From assembly GCF_019633745.1 (NCBI RefSeq), contig NZ_CP037968.1, positions 2,176,789 to 2,240,788 of the forward strand: a stretch of DNA of 64,000 nucleotides, read 5' to 3'. This document shows, piece by piece, positions 36,531 to 44,852 of the stretch. Source of the stretch: Methanofollis formosanus (GTDB lineage Archaea > Halobacteriota > Methanomicrobia > Methanomicrobiales > Methanofollaceae). Under the pieces are notes generated by a model. That model worked only from the letters and a program-made list of their open reading frames with translations. It made no database searches and was not told the origin of the DNA. How positions within the stretch are numbered: the first letter of the stretch is position 1; every line of letters begins with the position of its first letter. The position numbers and the translations under genes are program-made.

Positions 36531-37334
36531 ATGAACATGAAGTTGGGTGGTGGTCTGCTGGTCCTCATACTTGCCTTTGCAGTCTGCTTTGCAGGGTGTA
36601 CAGGGAGCGAGGCCCCGGCCGACCAGGGTCAGGACGCTGGCGGCTCCGACAATGTCCCCACGTACATTGTCGGTGTCGACTCAGCATATCCTCCATATGC
36701 CTATATGGAGAAGGACGGAACGATCACCGGGCTTGACGTCGAGTCGATCCAGTGGATCGCCGAGAAGAAAGGTTTCAAGGTCGAGATCAAAGGCATGGAC
36801 TGGGACGGCATCATCCCCGCGCTCCAGCAGGGCAAGATCGATATGGTCTACTCAGGCATGACCATCACGCCGGAGCGTCTCGAGAAGGTGAACTTCTCCG
36901 TGCCGTATCTGACGATCAACCAGTCCTTTGCCGTCCATGATGACTCCGGACTTACGATGGACGACATCATGGCGGGCAAGGCCGTGATCGGCGCCCAGCG
37001 TGGGACGACCGGTGCGTACTGGGTGGAGCAGAACCTCATCGAGAAAGGCATCATACCCAAGGAGAACCTGAAGTACTTTGACAGCTTCCCGATCGCCGTC
37101 ACTGCCCTGAACAACCGGCAGGTCGATGCGACGATCTACGACAAGCCCCCGCATATGAACTCGATCCAGGGTCTGCCTCTCCATATCGTAGGTGAGATCT
37201 ACACCGGCGAGAACTATGGTGTGGCTATCCGCAAGGAGGATAACAAACTCCTCGCGACCGTCAACGAAGGTCTGGGCGAATTGATGGCCTCCCCGACGTG
37301 GGAGGAGCTTCTCAAGAAGTACGAGATGCTCTGA
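36531..37334 (+). CDS. Amino-acid ABC transporter substrate-binding lipoprotein (operon 2)
   Basis: This 267-residue lipoprotein has a signal peptide with lipobox VCFAGCTG, a short linker and a family 3 binding domain beginning YIVGVDSAYPPYAY. It shares KIDMVYSGMTI-PERLEKVNFS and the C-terminus with its paralogue at 30692, but ligand-lobe residues differ (RGTTGAYW against RGCTAHTW), so the two may bind different amino acids. Two small hairpins follow the gene before the permease, a common arrangement that gives more binding protein than membrane parts. Confidence 0.9.
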   Translation: MNMKLGGGLLVLILAFAVCFAGCTGSEAPADQGQDAGGSDNVPTYIVGVDSAYPPYAYMEKDGTITGLDVESIQWIAEKKGFKVEIKGMDWDGIIPALQQGKIDMVYSGMTITPERLEKVNFSVPYLTINQSFAVHDDSGLTMDDIMAGKAVIGAQRGTTGAYWVEQNLIEKGIIPKENLKYFDSFPIAVTALNNRQVDATIYDKPPHMNSIQGLPLHIVGEIYTGENYGVAIRKEDNKLLATVNEGLGELMASPTWEELLKKYEML

Positions 37335-37351
37335 GCGGCCGCTCTGTTCCG

Positions 37352-37388
37352 GATGCTTTGCATCTGGCTGGGTAAGGGGTTAAACCCC
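37352..37388 (+). terminator. Two hairpins between binding protein and permease
   Basis: GATGC-TTT-GCATC (37352-37364) and GGGGTT-A-AACCCC (37376-37388) could form stem-loops after the binding protein gene. They may protect the 3' end of its mRNA or partly terminate transcription. Confidence 0.4.
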
Positions 37389-37484
37389 AAACCTTTTCTG
37401 AAATGCAGGATAACCATGAAATACTGTATTCCTGGTGAACACATAGAATGTGGCCGCTCCTTTGTGTGGCCATAGGGACTGAAC

Positions 37485-38159
37485 ATGGATGTTATAACTA
37501 TCCTGGTGGACTGGTTCCCGTATCTCTTTGAAGGAATCGTCCAGACCCTTGCTCTGGTGCTTGCCTCCCTCAGTCTGGGGCTGCTCTTCGGCCTCCCTAT
37601 GGCGCTCGGCCAGATCTATGGGAGTCGGGTTCTCCAGAGTGTCATATCGGTATATGTCTGGTTTTTTAGAGGTCTGCCGGTCCTCGTGCTCCTGTTCCTC
37701 TTCTTCTTCGGGATATTCCCCACCTTGAACCTCGACATCTCGCCGTTCCTCGTCGCTGTCGTCGTGCTGGGACTGAGGGGGGCGGCGTACCAGTCTCAGA
37801 TCTTCCGTGGCGCCATCCTCTCGATCAGCGAGGGGCAGATGATCGCCGCCCGGTCGCTCGGGATGACCCGGATGCAGGCGATCCGGAGCATCATTCTCCC
37901 GCAGGCGGTACGGATCGCTCTGCCGGGATGGTCGAACGAATACCCGACGGTGCTGACCGATACTTCGGTCTGTTATGCGATCGGCGTGGCCGAGATCCTG
38001 ACACGGACGACGCATATTGTGGCTCAGACCTATATCGCGATGCCGATCTATCTGGCTGCCGCCGGGATCTATATTCTCCTCAACTATGCAGGGATGAAGG
38101 GACTGCACATTCTGGAGAAGAGGATCAGTATCCCTGGATTTGGACAGGGAGGTGTGTGA
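37485..38159 (+). CDS. Polar amino-acid ABC transporter permease A (operon 2)
   Basis: This 224-residue permease has the same helices and coupling loop (EGQMIAARSLGMTRMQAIRS) as the operon 1 permease A. It starts at the ATG at 37485, 150 bases after the binding protein. The divergence between the two permeases is much larger than between the two ATPases. A GGTGTGTGAAGAG stretch overlapping the stop serves as the ribosome site for the next gene. Confidence 0.88.
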   Translation: MDVITILVDWFPYLFEGIVQTLALVLASLSLGLLFGLPMALGQIYGSRVLQSVISVYVWFFRGLPVLVLLFLFFFGIFPTLNLDISPFLVAVVVLGLRGAAYQSQIFRGAILSISEGQMIAARSLGMTRMQAIRSIILPQAVRIALPGWSNEYPTVLTDTSVCYAIGVAEILTRTTHIVAQTYIAMPIYLAAAGIYILLNYAGMKGLHILEKRISIPGFGQGGV

Positions 38160-38163
38160 AGAG

Positions 38164-38919
38164 ATGAGTTCAGAGGATTGCATCCTCCGGGTCGAGGATA
38201 TTCATAAGAAGTATGGTGAGCGGGAGGTGCTCCGCGGTGTCTCCTTCGAGGTGAAGAAAGGGGAGACGATCGTCTTCATCGGTCCTTCCGGGACCGGGAA
38301 GAGCACGCTGCTGCGGTGCATCAACCAGTTGACCGAACCGGATGCAGGACGGGTGTACCTGCACGGTGAAGAGGTGACGCACTCCGGTGCACGGATCAAC
38401 TATTTCCGTCAGAAGATCGGGATGGTCTTCCAGAACTTCTACCTCTTCGATCACCTGACGGCGCTCCGAAACGTTGAGATCGCGCTGTTGAAGGTGAAGA
38501 AGATGGACCCCGCCGCCGCCCGCGAGAAAGCGCTTGCGGAACTGCGTCGTGTCGGGATGGAGGACTGGGCGGAGAACTATCCTGCCGAACTCTCGGGCGG
38601 TCAGGCGCAGCGCGTCTCGATCGCGCGTGCGCTGGCGATGGACCCGGACGTGATCCTCTTCGACGAACCGACCTCCGCCCTCGATCCCGAACTGACCCGT
38701 GAGGTGCTCGAGGTGATGAAGGCGCTCGCCCGGCAGGGCATGACGATGCTGGTGGTGACGCACGAGATGAGTTTTGCCCGCTCGGTTGCGAACAAGATCG
38801 TCTTCATGGAGCACGGCAAGGTCCAGGAGCAGGGATCCCCCGACGACCTCATGACCAGTCCGACCTTCACCCGCACACGCGAGTTCATCGGATCGTTCCA
38901 GGACTTCGACGAAGACTGA
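38164..38919 (+). CDS. Polar amino-acid ABC transporter ATPase (operon 2)
   Basis: This 251-residue ATPase is nearly identical to the operon 1 copy: same Walker A GPSGTGKST, LSGGQAQR signature and DEPTSALD. Differences visible are Ser2 for Gly2, Tyr for Phe in RVYLHGEE, Arg for Lys in TALRNVE, and a different last 15 residues (SFQDFDED). Blocks 38168-38336 and 38530-about 38861 match operon 1 almost base for base, including third positions. Each ATPase could serve both permease pairs. Confidence 0.93.
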   Translation: MSSEDCILRVEDIHKKYGEREVLRGVSFEVKKGETIVFIGPSGTGKSTLLRCINQLTEPDAGRVYLHGEEVTHSGARINYFRQKIGMVFQNFYLFDHLTALRNVEIALLKVKKMDPAAAREKALAELRRVGMEDWAENYPAELSGGQAQRVSIARALAMDPDVILFDEPTSALDPELTREVLEVMKALARQGMTMLVVTHEMSFARSVANKIVFMEHGKVQEQGSPDDLMTSPTFTRTREFIGSFQDFDED

Positions 38920-38931
38920 CGTGGCGAGACG

Positions 38932-39591
38932 ATGGACGATATAGTATTCCTGACGACAGTTCTCCTCCCCGCCCTCTGGGAGGGTGTCCTGGTCACCCTC
39001 CTCCTCATTGCAGCGGCGGCTCCGTTCGGTTTTCTTCTGGGAATCGGTCTTGCGGTCGGCAGGACCTATGGGGACCGGTGGGTCTCGTTCCCCTGCAAGG
39101 CCTTTGTCACCTTTGTCAAGGGGACGCCCCTCCTCCTCCTGCTCTTTATCCTGTACTTCGGGATGCCGTCGATCGGGATCAGGTTCCCGTCGGCCGAGTG
39201 GGCGGCGGTGGTCGGTTTTATCTTCTGTAATGGGGCATACAGCTCCGAGTACATCAGAGGTGCGCTCCTCTCGGTGAAGGAAGGGCAGATGACCGCGTCC
39301 CAGGCACTCGGGATGACCCGCTCCCAGGGGATCCGCTACATCGTCCTCCCGCAGGCGCTCCGCCGTGCCATTCCCGGACTGACCAACGAGTTCATCTATC
39401 TCATCAAATACTCCTCGCTTGCCTACATGATCACGGTCATCGAACTGACCGGTGCGGGCAAACTGGTGGCGACAAAGTACTTCACCTTCAACGAGACCTT
39501 CATCGTGGTCGGTATCGTCTATCTCTTCCTGGTCACGGTCACCACCCTGGTCGCGAACAGGCTCGAGAAGAAGTACGCCGTCCCGGTGTGA
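38932..39591 (+). CDS. Polar amino-acid ABC transporter permease B (operon 2)
   Basis: This 219-residue permease has the coupling loop EGQMTASQALGMTRSQGIRY and the FLLGIGLAVGRTYGDRW and LLLLLFILYFGMPSIGI segments shared with the operon 1 permease B. It ends operon 2. A short T-tract (CTATCTTTTTT) lies 8 bases after the stop and may terminate transcription before the repeat array. Confidence 0.88.
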   Translation: MDDIVFLTTVLLPALWEGVLVTLLLIAAAAPFGFLLGIGLAVGRTYGDRWVSFPCKAFVTFVKGTPLLLLLFILYFGMPSIGIRFPSAEWAAVVGFIFCNGAYSSEYIRGALLSVKEGQMTASQALGMTRSQGIRYIVLPQALRRAIPGLTNEFIYLIKYSSLAYMITVIELTGAGKLVATKYFTFNETFIVVGIVYLFLVTVTTLVANRLEKKYAVPV

Positions 39592-39689
39592 GACTCCCAC
39601 TATCTTTTTTCAGAGCGGCCTCTGTCAGGCGCGGAGGATCGGGTTCACGTCTTTTTCACCGGGGCGGAGGATCTCATGAGACGGCGGGA

Positions 39690-40250
39690 ATATTCGGTGA
39701 TGGGGAGCGGCATGGTCGATCATCACGCCGTCCTGTCGTCATGACCCCGGGGATAGAACCCGGACGGGAGAAGGTCGATCTTTGTTGCCGTCCCCCGCTC
39801 TATCCTCTCGCGAAACGGCAGGAAAGATCAGATGATGAGGGGACGGCATGGTTTGATCATGACGCTGTCCTGTTTTCATGACCCCGAGGATTGAACCGGA
39901 CGGGGAAGGTCAATCTTTGTTGCCGTCCCCCGCCCTATCCTCTCGCGAAACGGCAGGAAAGATCAGATGATGAGGGGACGGCATGGTTTGATCATGACGC
40001 TGTCCTGTTTTCATGACCCCAAAGATAGACCCGGGACGGGAGAGGGCTGATCTTTTTTCGGAGGGATCACGCGCCTCATGCCGTCTCCCGCCCTATCTTC
40101 TCGCGAGATGGCAGGACAGTTCGTGCGAGAGGGGACGGTATACCCGGGACAGGAGAGATCCGGCGATGGGAGGCGGCGACATCTCAGATCATCGCACCCT
40201 CCACCACTCACACCGGGTGCGTTGCCCCCTGAACCCTGGCATGAAGAGAG
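39690..40250. repeat. Tandem array of about 135-bp repeats
   Basis: Three adjacent units begin near 39703, 39841 and 39976 (periods about 138 and 135). Units 2 and 3 are identical for at least the first 45 bases; units 1 and 2 share TTTGTTGCCGTCCCCCGC and CTCTCGCGAAACGGCAGGAA. A more diverged end lies at 40040-40250. Related units occur at 29690-29880. It is not the same as the TGTAGAATC elements, although a GC-rich box of that family appears at about 40200-40250. It lacks the short conserved repeats and spacers of a CRISPR array. Confidence 0.75.
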
Positions 40251-40444
40251 GAGCGAGATTTTCCTGGCTGTGATCCTGATCCTCTCTCTTCCAACAGCCA
40301 TCCGATCATCACTCCTTCACTCCCTCTGATCCCGCACGCTCCCTTTTGAGTTAGGTTTATCCGCCGCGGCAACCCATGCCCAGCAGACCGGGGGGGCCGG
40401 ACTGAGATGATTTCAGGGTATGTCTGTTCGAGAGGTGAGTGCGA

Positions 40445-40687
40445 TTGATCGATGAGGAGGTTCCGGCACGGGAACTGGACTGTGTCGGGCTCTTCTGCCC
40501 GGAACCGATTGCACGAACGAAAGAGGAGATCGAGAAGGTCGCCGTCGGAGAGGTGTTGAAGGTCGAGGCCGACGACCCGGCGGCTGAAGAGGACATCACC
40601 CGCTGGGCGAAGCGGACCGGACACGAGATTGTTCGTTTTGAGAAGGAGGAGGGGATCCTGACCTTCTATATCAGGAGGACGACGTGA
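40445..40687 (+). CDS. TusA-family sulfur carrier protein
   Basis: This 80-residue protein has the TusA/SirA signature LDCVGLFCPEPI, with the persulfide-carrying Cys in CPEP. It receives sulfur from a donor and passes it on. The frame has a GTG at 40439 only 0-1 bases behind GAGGTGA (40432-40438), which is too close, and a TTG at 40445 with 6-base spacing, so a TTG start is preferred. It is the first of four sulfur genes (TusA, DsrE-like, IscS-like, IscU) with gaps of 9-16 bases. Confidence 0.85.
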   Translation: MIDEEVPARELDCVGLFCPEPIARTKEEIEKVAVGEVLKVEADDPAAEEDITRWAKRTGHEIVRFEKEEGILTFYIRRTT

Positions 40688-40696
40688 GGTGGTGAG

Positions 40697-41056
40697 ATGG
40701 CGAAGATACTGTATGTCCAGACGAGCGGACCCGATACGCCGGAACGGCTGTACGCCCCGTTCATCCTCGGGGCGACGGCGGTGAACATGGGGGACGAGGC
40801 GGCAATCTTCTTTATGATCAAGGGGGTGATGGTCGTCAAGCAGGGTGAGGCCGAGAAGGTCGGGGTCGGGGCCTTCCCGCCGCTGGCCGAGGTGATGCGG
40901 CAGGCGCTCGATGCCGGGGTGAAGGTCTATATCTGCGAGCAGAGCACGCAGCTGCTCGGGATCCCGAGGGGCGAGTTCATCCCCGAGGGAGTGATCGCCG
41001 GCGGGGCGACGCTCAACGACCTGGCCCTGGAGGCCGAGGCGGTCCTGACCTTCTAA
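40697..41056 (+). CDS. DsrE/DsrF-like protein
   Basis: This 119-residue protein has the DsrE-like fold pattern: ILYVQTSGPDTPERLYAPFILGATA at the N-terminus, FFMIKGVMVV and a single Cys in VYICEQST followed by GGATLNDLA. DsrE-like proteins work with TusA in sulfur transfer, the Cys carrying persulfide. GAGGTGGTGAG precedes the ATG. Its place between TusA and the IscS-like gene supports a sulfur-relay role. Confidence 0.85.
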   Translation: MAKILYVQTSGPDTPERLYAPFILGATAVNMGDEAAIFFMIKGVMVVKQGEAEKVGVGAFPPLAEVMRQALDAGVKVYICEQSTQLLGIPRGEFIPEGVIAGGATLNDLALEAEAVLTF

Positions 41057-41071
41057 GGGGGGGTGGAAGCA

Positions 41072-42220
41072 ATGGTCTACCTGGACCACGCGTCGGCGAT
41101 GCCGGTGGACCCACGTGTCCTTGCCTTTGCCAGGCGGTACCTGGAGGAGGAGTTCGGCAACCCCTCTTCCCTGTATGACCGCGGGCTCTCGGTGCGGCGG
41201 GCGGTGGAGGCGGCCAGGGGGCAGGTCGCGGCCCTGATCCGTGCGGCGGACCAGCGGAAGATCGTCTTCACCGGGAGTGCGACCGAGTCGAATAACCTGG
41301 CGATCAGAGGGACGGCACTGCGAAACCGGAAGAAGGGGAAGAAGGTTCTTGTCAGTGCGGTCGAGCATATCTCGGTGATGAACCCGGCCAAAGATCTCCA
41401 GAAACAGGGGTTTGAACTGGGGTTCATCCCGGTCGACCGCTACGGGACGGTCGACCTGGCCGCCCTGGAGGCAGAACTCACGCCCGAGACCGTTCTGGTC
41501 TCGGTGAATTACGCGAACGACGAGATCGGGACGGTCGAACCGATGCGCGAGGTGAGCAGGCTGGTGCATGGGGCGGGGGCGTATCTCCATGTGAACGCCA
41601 CCGCCGCGGCCGGTCGGGTTTTGATCGATGTGCAGGAGGACGGGATCGATCTCCTGACCCTCTCCGGAAACGACCTGGGCGGGCCGCGGGGCGCGGCGGC
41701 GCTGTACGTCGGGCCGGGGGTGAAGGTGCAGTCGGTGATGCCGGGCGGCGGGCAGGAGCGGGGGCTGCGGTCAGGGACCGAGAACGTCTTTGCCATCGCC
41801 GGGATGGGCGAGGCGGCGCGGCTTGCGGCAGAGGAGATGGCCGAGGAGATGGCGCGGGAGCAGGCGATCCGCGACCGCCTGATCAGGGAAGTCCTGGAGA
41901 TCGAGGAGGCGGCGCTCACCGGCCACCCGACCGCCCGCCTCCCGCATCACGCGAGTTTCAGGTTCAGCAGGATCGAGGGGGAGAGCATCCTCCTGAACCT
42001 GGACACCTTCTTCGACATCCAGGTGGCGACCGGGTCGGCCTGCTCGTCCAGGACGCTGGAACCCTCCCACGTCCTGCTTGCGATCGGGCTGACCCACGAA
42101 CAGGCGCATGGCTCGGTGGTGATGACCTTGGGACGGTCGAACACCGTCGCCGACGTGCAGTATGTCGCCGATGCGATGCGTGAGACGGTGGGGCGTCTCA
42201 GGGGGATCTCCCCGTTATAA
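41072..42220 (+). CDS. IscS/NifS-like protein lacking the PLP lysine
   Basis: This 382-residue protein is a full-length class V aminotransferase homologue of cysteine desulfurases: YLDHASAMPVDPRVL, TGSATESNNLAI, GGGQERGLRSGTENV, and the Cys loop ATGSACSSRTLEPSHVL with Cys324. However, the PLP-binding SGHK motif reads SGND (198-201), so the Schiff-base Lys is Asp201. The Asp that holds the PLP ring nitrogen is Asn175, and the usual Gln is Ala178. His99 is kept. Archaeoglobus fulgidus IscS is known to carry Asp in place of this Lys. It may act as a persulfide or cluster scaffold partner for IscU, encoded next. ATG 41072 is preferred over GTG 41063. Confidence 0.88.
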   Translation: MVYLDHASAMPVDPRVLAFARRYLEEEFGNPSSLYDRGLSVRRAVEAARGQVAALIRAADQRKIVFTGSATESNNLAIRGTALRNRKKGKKVLVSAVEHISVMNPAKDLQKQGFELGFIPVDRYGTVDLAALEAELTPETVLVSVNYANDEIGTVEPMREVSRLVHGAGAYLHVNATAAAGRVLIDVQEDGIDLLTLSGNDLGGPRGAAALYVGPGVKVQSVMPGGGQERGLRSGTENVFAIAGMGEAARLAAEEMAEEMAREQAIRDRLIREVLEIEEAALTGHPTARLPHHASFRFSRIEGESILLNLDTFFDIQVATGSACSSRTLEPSHVLLAIGLTHEQAHGSVVMTLGRSNTVADVQYVADAMRETVGRLRGISPL

Positions 42221-42236
42221 TTCAGAGGTGGAAGAT

Positions 42237-42650
42237 ATGGAGGACAGGCCACAGATTGGCTACTCGAAGCGGGTCATGGACCACTTCATGAACCCGAGGA
42301 ACGTGGGCGAGGTCGAGAATGCCGATGGTCTCGGGCTGGTGGGCAACCCGGTCTGCGGCGACCTGATGCAGGTCACCATCAAGGTCGAGGACGACGTGAT
42401 CACCGATATCAAGTTCAAGACCTTCGGATGCGGCTCTGCGATCGCGACGGCGAGCATGGTCACCGAACTCGCGATGGGCAAGCACCTGGACGAGGCGCTG
42501 GCGATCACCCGCCAGGACGTCGCCGACGAACTGGAGGGGCTGCCGCCGGTGAAGATGCACTGTTCCAACCTTGCGGCCGACGCCCTGCACGAAGCGATCG
42601 AGGATTATCAGGAGAAAAAGAAGAAGAAAGAGGCTGAGATGGCGGCATGA
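42237..42650 (+). CDS. iscU: IscU-type Fe-S cluster scaffold
   Basis: This 137-residue scaffold has YSKRVMDHFMNPRNVGEVEN, the three cluster cysteines in GNPVCGD, FGCGSAIA and MHCSNLA, and the family's GKHLDEALAI helix. The LPPVK motif, recognised by HscA in bacteria, is present as GLPPVKMHC. The C-terminus is a Lys/Glu-rich tail. GAGGTG lies 6 bases before the ATG. It assembles Fe-S clusters, probably with the IscS-like protein; in methanogens the sulfur source may be sulfide rather than cysteine. Confidence 0.93.
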   Translation: MEDRPQIGYSKRVMDHFMNPRNVGEVENADGLGLVGNPVCGDLMQVTIKVEDDVITDIKFKTFGCGSAIATASMVTELAMGKHLDEALAITRQDVADELEGLPPVKMHCSNLAADALHEAIEDYQEKKKKKEAEMAA

Positions 42651-42674
42651 ACCCGTCGGAGCCAGACCGACAGG

Positions 42675-43322
42675 ATGATGTACCGTTATGCTCCAAGTTC
42701 CACTATGGTAGAGGAGTGCTACAGCATCGTCGACCTGATGCTCCTGACCTCTGAGAAAGTTGCCGAGACGGCCCGAGGCCTGGACCAGGAGCAGGCGTCG
42801 GGTTTCATCGACCACCTCCTTGCGGCGCGCCGGATCTATGTGGTCGGTGCGGGCCGGTCTGGGCTGGTGGCCCGGGCGTTTGCGATGCGGCTCTGCCATC
42901 TGGGGGTGGAGGCCTATGTGGTCGGGGAGACGATCACCCCGGCGCTGGGGAAGGGGGACACCCTTGTCGCTTTCTCGGGATCGGGAGAGACGACGTCGGT
43001 CGTCGACTTCTGTGAGACAGCCCAGGAACTCGAAGGCCGGATCTGTCTGATTACGGCCACCCCTGATTCGCAGCTCGGGCGCATGGCCGACTGTGTCGTG
43101 GACCTGGGCGCCTCGGCCCCACCGATCCAGGTTGATTCGGGGCAGTACGAGGTCCGTCAGCTCACCGGAGAGTATCGGTCGGTCTCTCCGGCGTTTGCTC
43201 CGTTCGGGACATTGTACGAGACAGCCGCCCTCATCTTCTCAGACGCTGTCCTCTCGGCCCTGATGGAGTTGAAGCACTGCAGTCTTGAAGAGGTAAAGGG
43301 GCGGCTCGCGAATATCCAGTGA
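42675..43322 (+). CDS. 6-phospho-3-hexuloisomerase-like SIS-domain protein
   Basis: This 215-residue SIS protein resembles the PHI isomerase of the ribulose monophosphate pathway, which archaea use with HPS to make ribulose 5-phosphate. Landmarks are IYVVGAGRSGLVARAFAMRL, VAFSGSGETTSVVD, and FAPFGTLYETAALIFSDAVL, the latter typical of PHI. A 25-residue insertion-like stretch (IQVDSGQYEVRQLTGEYRSV in part) precedes the last motif. Start uncertain: tandem ATGs at 42675 and 42678, or 42705. No HPS gene is adjacent. Confidence 0.82.
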   Translation: MMYRYAPSSTMVEECYSIVDLMLLTSEKVAETARGLDQEQASGFIDHLLAARRIYVVGAGRSGLVARAFAMRLCHLGVEAYVVGETITPALGKGDTLVAFSGSGETTSVVDFCETAQELEGRICLITATPDSQLGRMADCVVDLGASAPPIQVDSGQYEVRQLTGEYRSVSPAFAPFGTLYETAALIFSDAVLSALMELKHCSLEEVKGRLANIQ

Positions 43323-43340
43323 GCAGTTCTGGAGAAACGG

Positions 43341-43372
43341 ACGTGAACCCCGGGTTCACGCCTATGTGATGA
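43341..43372. repeat. Isolated palindromic end of the MITE-like family
   Basis: GTGAACCC-C-GGGTTCAC (43343-43359) is a perfect palindrome, followed by a degraded version of the usual ATACGGGATGAA. It lies 20 bases after the hexuloisomerase stop and next to a full element. Confidence 0.55.
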
Positions 43373-43380
43373 ACATTGGG

Positions 43381-43976
43381 CTCTGTAGAATCCGGCATGA
43401 AGCGAGGACACCCCTCAAACATACCAGAGGAACATTTTCCGTTGTTTGATCGCTCTTTTTCAAGACAGGAGAATCGGTGAGGATCGTGTTTACTCGCCGC
43501 CCCCGCCTATCTTCGCGCGGGGTCCGGGGGGCGGCCAACCCCCGCAGAGATGACTGTCTAGAGGAATTACTATGAAAATGATCCTGAAGATCCTATCTTC
43601 AGGTGTTCCATAAACGCCTTCAGGACTGATATGCAGATTGCAGATGCATCTCATGAATGATCAGGCCTCTGCCTTCCCGCCCCTATATTCATCACCGGGG
43701 TCCGGGGGCAGCGCCCCCGGCGCGTATGATGGAGGAAGGCACGTCGATCCGAGGGGCCGCCCCCTCCCGTCGAATCTTCACCGGTATCTCGCACCGGGGG
43801 TTTCACCCCCGGACCCCCACGGACGAAGATAGCCGAGGGGCGGCATGACGCTCGACTTTGATTCGCTCCTCGAACGCACGGATGAGGGTCACGAACCGAT
43901 CCAGATCTGATCTGATATTTTCATCGCGTATGCTTGAGGCGGGCGCTCGCCTCATGAAAAATTCTACAGAGCTGAA
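43381..43976. mobile_element. MITE-like element
   Basis: Ends CTCTGTAGAAT (43381) and ATTCTACAGAG (43962-43972) are exact inverted copies. The right palindrome has perfect arms, GAGGCG (43936-43941) and CGCCTC (43948-43953); the left one is decayed. GC-rich boxes lie near 43525, 43700 and 43805. The unit next to the right end (43860-43930) is the reverse complement of 8990-9075. Confidence 0.78.
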
Positions 43977-43977
43977 A

Positions 43978-44216
43978 TTCTGGCTCTATAAAATCGGGCA
44001 TGAGCCTTTTGGGCTCAGGTATACCTGATGAAAATTGCTCTGAGCAGTGCTTCAGGGTGTGGATGGCCTCATTCCTTGCGACAGGGCATCTGGAAGATAC
44101 GGTGTCCAGCTTCAAAGGCGGAGCAAGGATCCACACACTGATAACCCCCTAGAATTTTCATCCAGTATGCTTGAGACATGCTCTCGACTCATTGATCGAT
44201 TCTACACGGCCCGATG
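43978..44216. mobile_element. MITE-like element, about 240 bp
   Basis: The left end TGGCTCTATAAAATCGGGC (43981) has perfect arms GAGCC (44002-44006) and GGCTC (44012-44016). The right end is at about 44160-44216 (GATTCTACACGGCCC). It lies head to tail with the preceding element, separated by only a few bases. Confidence 0.65.
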
Positions 44217-44223
44217 GGCCGTT

Positions 44224-44556
44224 TCATTCGGTCCCGTCGTCGGGTCTTCCCTCGATCTTCTCGACTTTATTTCTGATCTCGTCGACCGAGCGCTTCAGGT
44301 CGGCGAACTCCCGGTTCATCCCGATCCTCTCGCGGTGACGACGGTCCAGCCATGCCCTGAGCCCGAAGAGAGTATAGACCAGAAGGGTGAAGCCTGCCAG
44401 GAGGAGGACGACCACCGAGAGGGCGTGCAGATGGTCCAGGTACCGAGAGATATTGCCGGTGAGTATGTATCCTGCCCCGCCTACCACGAAGAGCCCGCCG
44501 GCCGCGGCCCAGGCCGAGAGGACGGCCAGTTTCAGAGGATCTCTGCCCATATGCAT
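44224..44556 (-). CDS. Small membrane protein with C-terminal coiled coil
   Basis: This 110-residue protein has two predicted membrane helices (LAVLSAWAAAGGLFVVGGAGYIL and ALSVVVLLLAGFTLLVYTLFG, each quoted only as a landmark) and a charged helical C-terminus with heptad-like spacing (FADLKRSVDEIRNKVEKIEG). No family is recognised. The start could also be the Met at 44550. The 300 bases upstream (44557-44852) hold no gene, only AT-rich sequence. Confidence 0.6.
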   Translation of the reverse strand: MHMGRDPLKLAVLSAWAAAGGLFVVGGAGYILTGNISRYLDHLHALSVVVLLLAGFTLLVYTLFGLRAWLDRRHRERIGMNREFADLKRSVDEIRNKVEKIEGRPDDGTE

Positions 44557-44852
44557 ATCACCAGACGGTACGGCCGGAGGGGCGCTGAAGAATAGGCTAT
44601 CCTGGTTAGTGTTTCTCTCGGGTGCTTGATTGGATTATGGTGGGAGGGGTGCTGCACCGCCGGCGGCGTGCCATGTTATTGAGCATGTACCTGCCATGAG
44701 CATTATAATTTTTGTATATTTGTGATGGCATATCGGTATTGTATGCATTTTTTTTATTGGGGCTGTTCCTGAGGGTTTGTTCGGTGCTTCTGTCCCCAAC
44801 GTCGTGAAGGGTGAGAGATGATGGTGACCCTGGAAGTAAAATGATCGTGTCG

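Noticed and set aside
38170-39600. 476-residue open frame antisense to ATPase and permease of operon 2
   Set aside because: Crosses two recognised genes on the other strand; composition is that of a shadow frame.
39703-40130. Possible CRISPR array
   Set aside because: Units of about 135 bp are repeated as a whole; there are no short constant repeats with unique spacers and no cas genes.
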